Shown piece by piece: positions 61,203 through 64,000 of a DNA stretch of 64,000 nucleotides. Source of the stretch: Muscardinus avellanarius (lineage: Eukaryota; Chordata; Mammalia; Rodentia; Gliridae). The stretch is from positions 10,220,102 through 10,284,101 of the forward strand of contig OY726576.1 of assembly GCA_963383645.1 (NCBI GenBank). Reading direction: 5' to 3'. Position numbers and translations under genes: made by a program. The notes under the pieces are model-generated. The model searched no databases, was not told the origin of the DNA, and saw only the letters and a list, made by a program, of their open reading frames with translations. How positions within the stretch are numbered: position 1 is the stretch's first letter; every line of letters starts with the position of its first letter.

Positions 61203-61405
61203 TTTTTTTTGCAGGTCTGGGGATGGAACCCAGAGGCATTCAACCTCTGAGCCACACCCCCTGCCCTATTTTTTATTCTTAATTTGAAACCGGGTCTCAC
61301 TGAGTTGCAGAGGGCCTAAGTAGCTGAGGCTGTCCGCGAACCATGATCCTCCTGTCTCAGCCTCCAAGTTCTGGGATTACAAGCATGCGCCACCACGCCC
61401 AGCTT
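61203..61405 (-). mobile_element. B1/ID-type SINE, old copy
   Basis: 'gcaggtctggggatggaacc' to 'gccaccacgcccagctt'. Confidence 0.92.
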
Positions 61406-61624
61406 AACCTTTATACTTGTAAGAGGCACTCTTCTCAGCTATCTGGAGAACATCCTACAACTTTTGCCTTTTCTAGTGCACAGGATGGTGGAAGAGACCA
61501 AGATTCCATCAAAGTTTACCCTCATTTAAAACAAGAAGCCTTGCAAGAGAGTAAAGGCAGGAAATTAAACAAATGAGACATTATTCAAGCAGGAGTCTAA
61601 ATTGTCCCATTAACATAAGTGAAG

Positions 61625-61765
61625 AGCCAGATGTGGTGGTTTACACCTGTAATCATAGGATCTGGGAGGCTGAGGCAGGAGAACTGAAAATTTGAAGCCA
61701 ATCTCTGCAATTTAGTAAAACCAAACTCAGCAACTTTGTGAAACTCTTGTTTCCAAATAAAACAC

Positions 61766-61766
<1 letters not shown>
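61625..61766 (+). mobile_element. B1-like SINE, ID half replaced by a microsatellite
   Basis: 'agagccagatgtggtggttt' to 'ttgtttccaaataaaacac', leading into AAAG repeats. Confidence 0.85.

Positions 61767-61808
<42 letters not shown>
61767..61808 (+). repeat. (AAAG)n microsatellite
   Basis: About ten units, followed by further purine-rich GGAA/GACA sequence to 61870. Confidence 0.95.
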
Positions 61809-61809
<1 letters not shown>

Positions 61810-62114
61810 GAGGATAATGAGAAAGGAAGGGAGGGAAGGAGGGAAGAGAGAGAGAGACAGACAGACAGAGAATATCCAACTGTGGGTGTTGAGTTCTCAT
61901 TGCTTCTGTTGAGCTACATCAAACTTGAGTTTTACTTAAAATTAAGGATTAGCTGAGAGATCAAGATCTTTCATGGCTTGAGAAAGAGCCAAGGTTGTGG
62001 AGGTGCTGAGGTGTTAATCTGCAGAGGATTTCACTGAAATTCAAGAACAATTAAGACCTCTTGGATCAACTTTCATGATTTGAACTGTTAAACTGAGTTA
62101 TTTAGACAAATATT

Positions 62115-62280
62115 TTGTTGGGCGTAGAGGTACACACCTATAATTCTAGCTACTTGGAGGCTGAGACAGGAACATCACAAGTTTGAGACAATTTAGTGAG
62201 ACACTCAAAATAAAAAGTAAAAAGGGATGGGGGTATAACTCAGTGAGAGAGGGCTTTTGACTTTCATCCCCAGTATGGCC
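62115..62280 (+). mobile_element. B1/ID-type SINE, old copy
   Basis: 'ttgttgggcgtagaggtaca' to 'atccccagtatggcc'. Its tail runs into an A/G-rich expansion. Confidence 0.85.
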
Positions 62281-62307
62281 CACAAACAAAGAAACAAACA
62301 AAAGTAA

Positions 62308-62400
62308 AGAAGAAGAAGAAGGAGATGTTGGAGGAGGAGGAGGAGGAGGAAGAGGAGGAAGAGGAGGAGGAGGAGGAGGAGAAGAAAGGAAGAAGAAAAA
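62308..62400 (+). repeat. (GAA)n/(GGA)n purine tract
   Basis: Over 90 bases almost purely A/G on plus, mainly gga and gaa units. Confidence 0.95.
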
Positions 62401-62435
62401 TATGCCAGAATTTTCATATTCTAAAAGTAAATAAT

Positions 62436-62519
62436 TTATTCATTCATTTATTCATTGTACTGGGGATTGACCCCAGAGGCATTTTACCTCCAAGCTAACC
62501 CCAGTTCAATTTTTAAGAA

Positions 62520-62520
<1 letters not shown>
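62436..62520 (-). mobile_element. Older B1/ID-type SINE, ID half (outer part of a nested set)
   Basis: 'gtactggggattgaccccag' to 'aaccccagttcaatttttaa'. The B1 half probably continues at 62985 after two inserted SINEs. Confidence 0.75.

Positions 62521-62521
<1 letters not shown>

Positions 62522-62562
<41 letters not shown>
62522..62562 (+). repeat. (TTA)n microsatellite
   Basis: About 13 perfect TTA units. It is the altered A-tail of the inserted inverted SINE. Confidence 0.97.
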
Positions 62563-62740
62563 GGTACTGGGGTTCCTGGAAACCCTTCTACCTCCAGGCT
62601 ACACTCCCAGACTCATTTTATACTTTCATTTGGAAACAGGGTCTCTTAAGCCAGCGAAGCTGACTTCGAACCTGCGTGATCCTCCTGTCTCCGCCTCCTA
62701 AGCGTGGGGATTACAAGCATGCGCCACCACGCCCAGCTTA
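62563..62740 (-). mobile_element. B1/ID-type SINE, young subfamily, nested
   Basis: 'ggtactggggttcctggaaa' to 'gccaccacgcccagctt'. Confidence 0.93.
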
Positions 62741-62978
62741 ATTTATCATTATCATTATTATTATTATTTTATTTTATTTTATTTTATTTTTTGGTGGTAC
62801 TGGGGTTCCTGGAAGCCCTTCTACCTCCGGGCTACACTCCCAGACCTATTTTTACATTTTTATTTGGAAACAGGGTCTCCTAAGCCAGCACGCGCAGCTG
62901 GCTTCGAACCTGCGCGATCCTCCTGTCTCTGCCTCCCAAGCGTGGGGATTACAAGCGTGCGCCACCACACCCGGCTTA
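62741..62978 (-). mobile_element. B1/ID-type SINE, young subfamily, nested, with ATT/ATTTT tail
   Basis: Tail 'tattttattttattttattt', then 'ggtggtactggggttcctgg' to 'gccaccacacccggctt'. Confidence 0.93.
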
Positions 62979-62984
62979 ATTAAT

Positions 62985-63120
62985 TTATTATTTGGAAACA
63001 GGGTCTCACTAGGTTGCTGAGAGCCTCAATAAATTGCCAATGTTGACTTTGAACCTGTGATTCTTCTGTCTCAGCCTCCCAAATACTGGGATTACAAGTG
63101 TGTGCTACCATACCTGGCTT
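62985..63120 (-). mobile_element. Older B1/ID-type SINE, B1 half (resumes after nested insertions)
   Basis: 'ttatttggaaacagggtctc' to 'gtgctaccatacctggctt'. Confidence 0.8.
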
Positions 63121-63195
63121 AATAGTAAATTTAAATTGAGATTTTTTTTCTTTTTTGGTGCTGAGAATTAAACCCTCCAATTTTATTTATTATTT

Positions 63196-63480
63196 TCAAT
63201 ACCACTTTATTATTTTTTTAATTGGTGCATTGTAGTCATACATCTTAATGGGGTACAAGATGGTGGAGGCATACATGCACACATCACTCATTTAGCCCTT
63301 CCCCAGTTCCCACCCCATTCCCTTGCCCATCTCTCCTTTTTATGTTTGGCTTAGTGATTATATTCATAAACATATGCAGTCATAATTTTAATATGTTATC
63401 AATTACTACAGTGATACAAAAAGTAAGCATTTGTGAACTTTAGAATCAACCTGTATATAATTAATGCCAATCTTAACTAC
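63196..63480 (-). mobile_element. L1 3'-UTR end, inverted
   Basis: 'aattggtgcattgtagtcat' and 'cttaatggggtacaagatgg' match the copy at 16878 closely. T-rich left flank. The far boundary is approximate. Confidence 0.6.
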
Positions 63481-63763
63481 ATAATAATCTAAACAATGTT
63501 TTTTTTAATTAAATCAGAATTCATTTCCCTTTTGAAAATGTATTTTCGATTATTGCTGGGGAAGATCTAGCTAGGCTTGCACTTTGGTGCTGGTTTCTTT
63601 CCAGGTGTGCCCAGCGGCATCCTTGGTTTCTAGTCAGTAGTGCAAATGGGTTTGATCCACATCCCCCTCCTGCTTCCTTTGGTGATACACAGCTTAGGAA
63701 TCTTATACAACAGTTGATGGGATCTGTGTATACTCTTGGTGCCGTGTCAAAATCAAGTCACTA

Positions 63764-63971
63764 GCCGGGCGTGGTGGTGCACGCTTGTAATCCAAGCATT
63801 CGGGAGGCTGAGACCGGAGGATCATGGTTCACGGACAGCCTCAGCCAACTTAGTGAGGCCCTCTGCAACTTAGTGAGACCCTGTTTCAAAATAAAGAATA
63901 AAAAATAGGACAGGGGGCCCGGAGGTTGAATGCCCCTGGGTTCCATTCCCAGACCCACACACACACACAAA
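63764..63971 (+). mobile_element. B1/ID-type SINE, old subfamily, well preserved
   Basis: 'gccgggcgtggtggtgcacg' to 'tcccagacccacacacacac'. The minus-strand 69-codon frame across it is a SINE artefact. Confidence 0.93.
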
Positions 63972-64000
63972 AAAAAATCAAGTCACTGATTATTTACACC

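Larger units (their letters stand above)
39751..64000. other. Intergenic DNA downstream of TMX4
   Basis: I find no exon chain or conserved protein here. About half of it is SINE sequence, with LTR fragments at 50409-51880, 52815-53285 and 56845-57579. Gaps in which I recognise nothing: 42600-43600, 48900-50400, 53800-55000, 55200-55750, 57590-58340 and 59080-59440. The stretch 45240-47610 is treated separately. HAO1, expected on this side by human synteny, is not visible. Confidence 0.7.

Noticed and set aside
39750..64000. HAO1 first exon expected downstream of TMX4
   Set aside because: I looked for its N-terminal coding pattern and saw none. It probably lies beyond the window.

Overview
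This window is mammalian nuclear DNA, most likely from a squirrel-related (sciuromorph) rodent. About sixty copies of a 7SL/B1-like SINE fused to a tRNA/ID-like tail, the dimer type known from squirrels, mountain beaver and dormice, are scattered over both strands. There are also rodent-style L1 3' ends and old mammal-wide fossils (MIR, L2, L1M, MLT1, hAT). No prokaryotic feature is present, so most of the longer open frames are chance readings of repeats and introns.

One protein-coding gene is present: TMX4 (thioredoxin-related transmembrane protein 4) on the + strand. Seven consecutive coding exons are readable at 7159-7274, 15599-15644, 16467-16595, 20021-20066, 26201-26302, 33082-33145 and 34743-35119. 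All have GT-AG boundaries and compatible phases, and they run from the CPSC active site to the stop codon. The part encoding the signal peptide and the first ~59 residues (probably one exon) lies upstream of the window. Bases 1-7158 are therefore intron 1. The 3' UTR starts at 35120 and runs to a candidate poly(A) signal at 37356, or possibly to about 39.75 kb.

From about 39.8 kb to the end I see no gene. This downstream intergenic DNA is packed with SINEs, LTR fragments, microsatellites and polypyrimidine tracts. In the human genome, as I recall it, HAO1 follows TMX4 on the same strand, but I could not find its first exon here.

The most informative structures are repeat archaeology. There are two solo LTRs with 6-bp target duplications (234-554 on -, 57065-57579 on +). 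Three retroelements lie in series, separated by four copies of one target-site sequence (29084-30466). A young SINE subfamily has a remodelled centre (13 copies). A tandem repeat is built from a near-perfect palindrome (41905-41985). The acidic tail of TMX4 carries a lengthened GAG/Glu tract. I found no convincing new molecular system.
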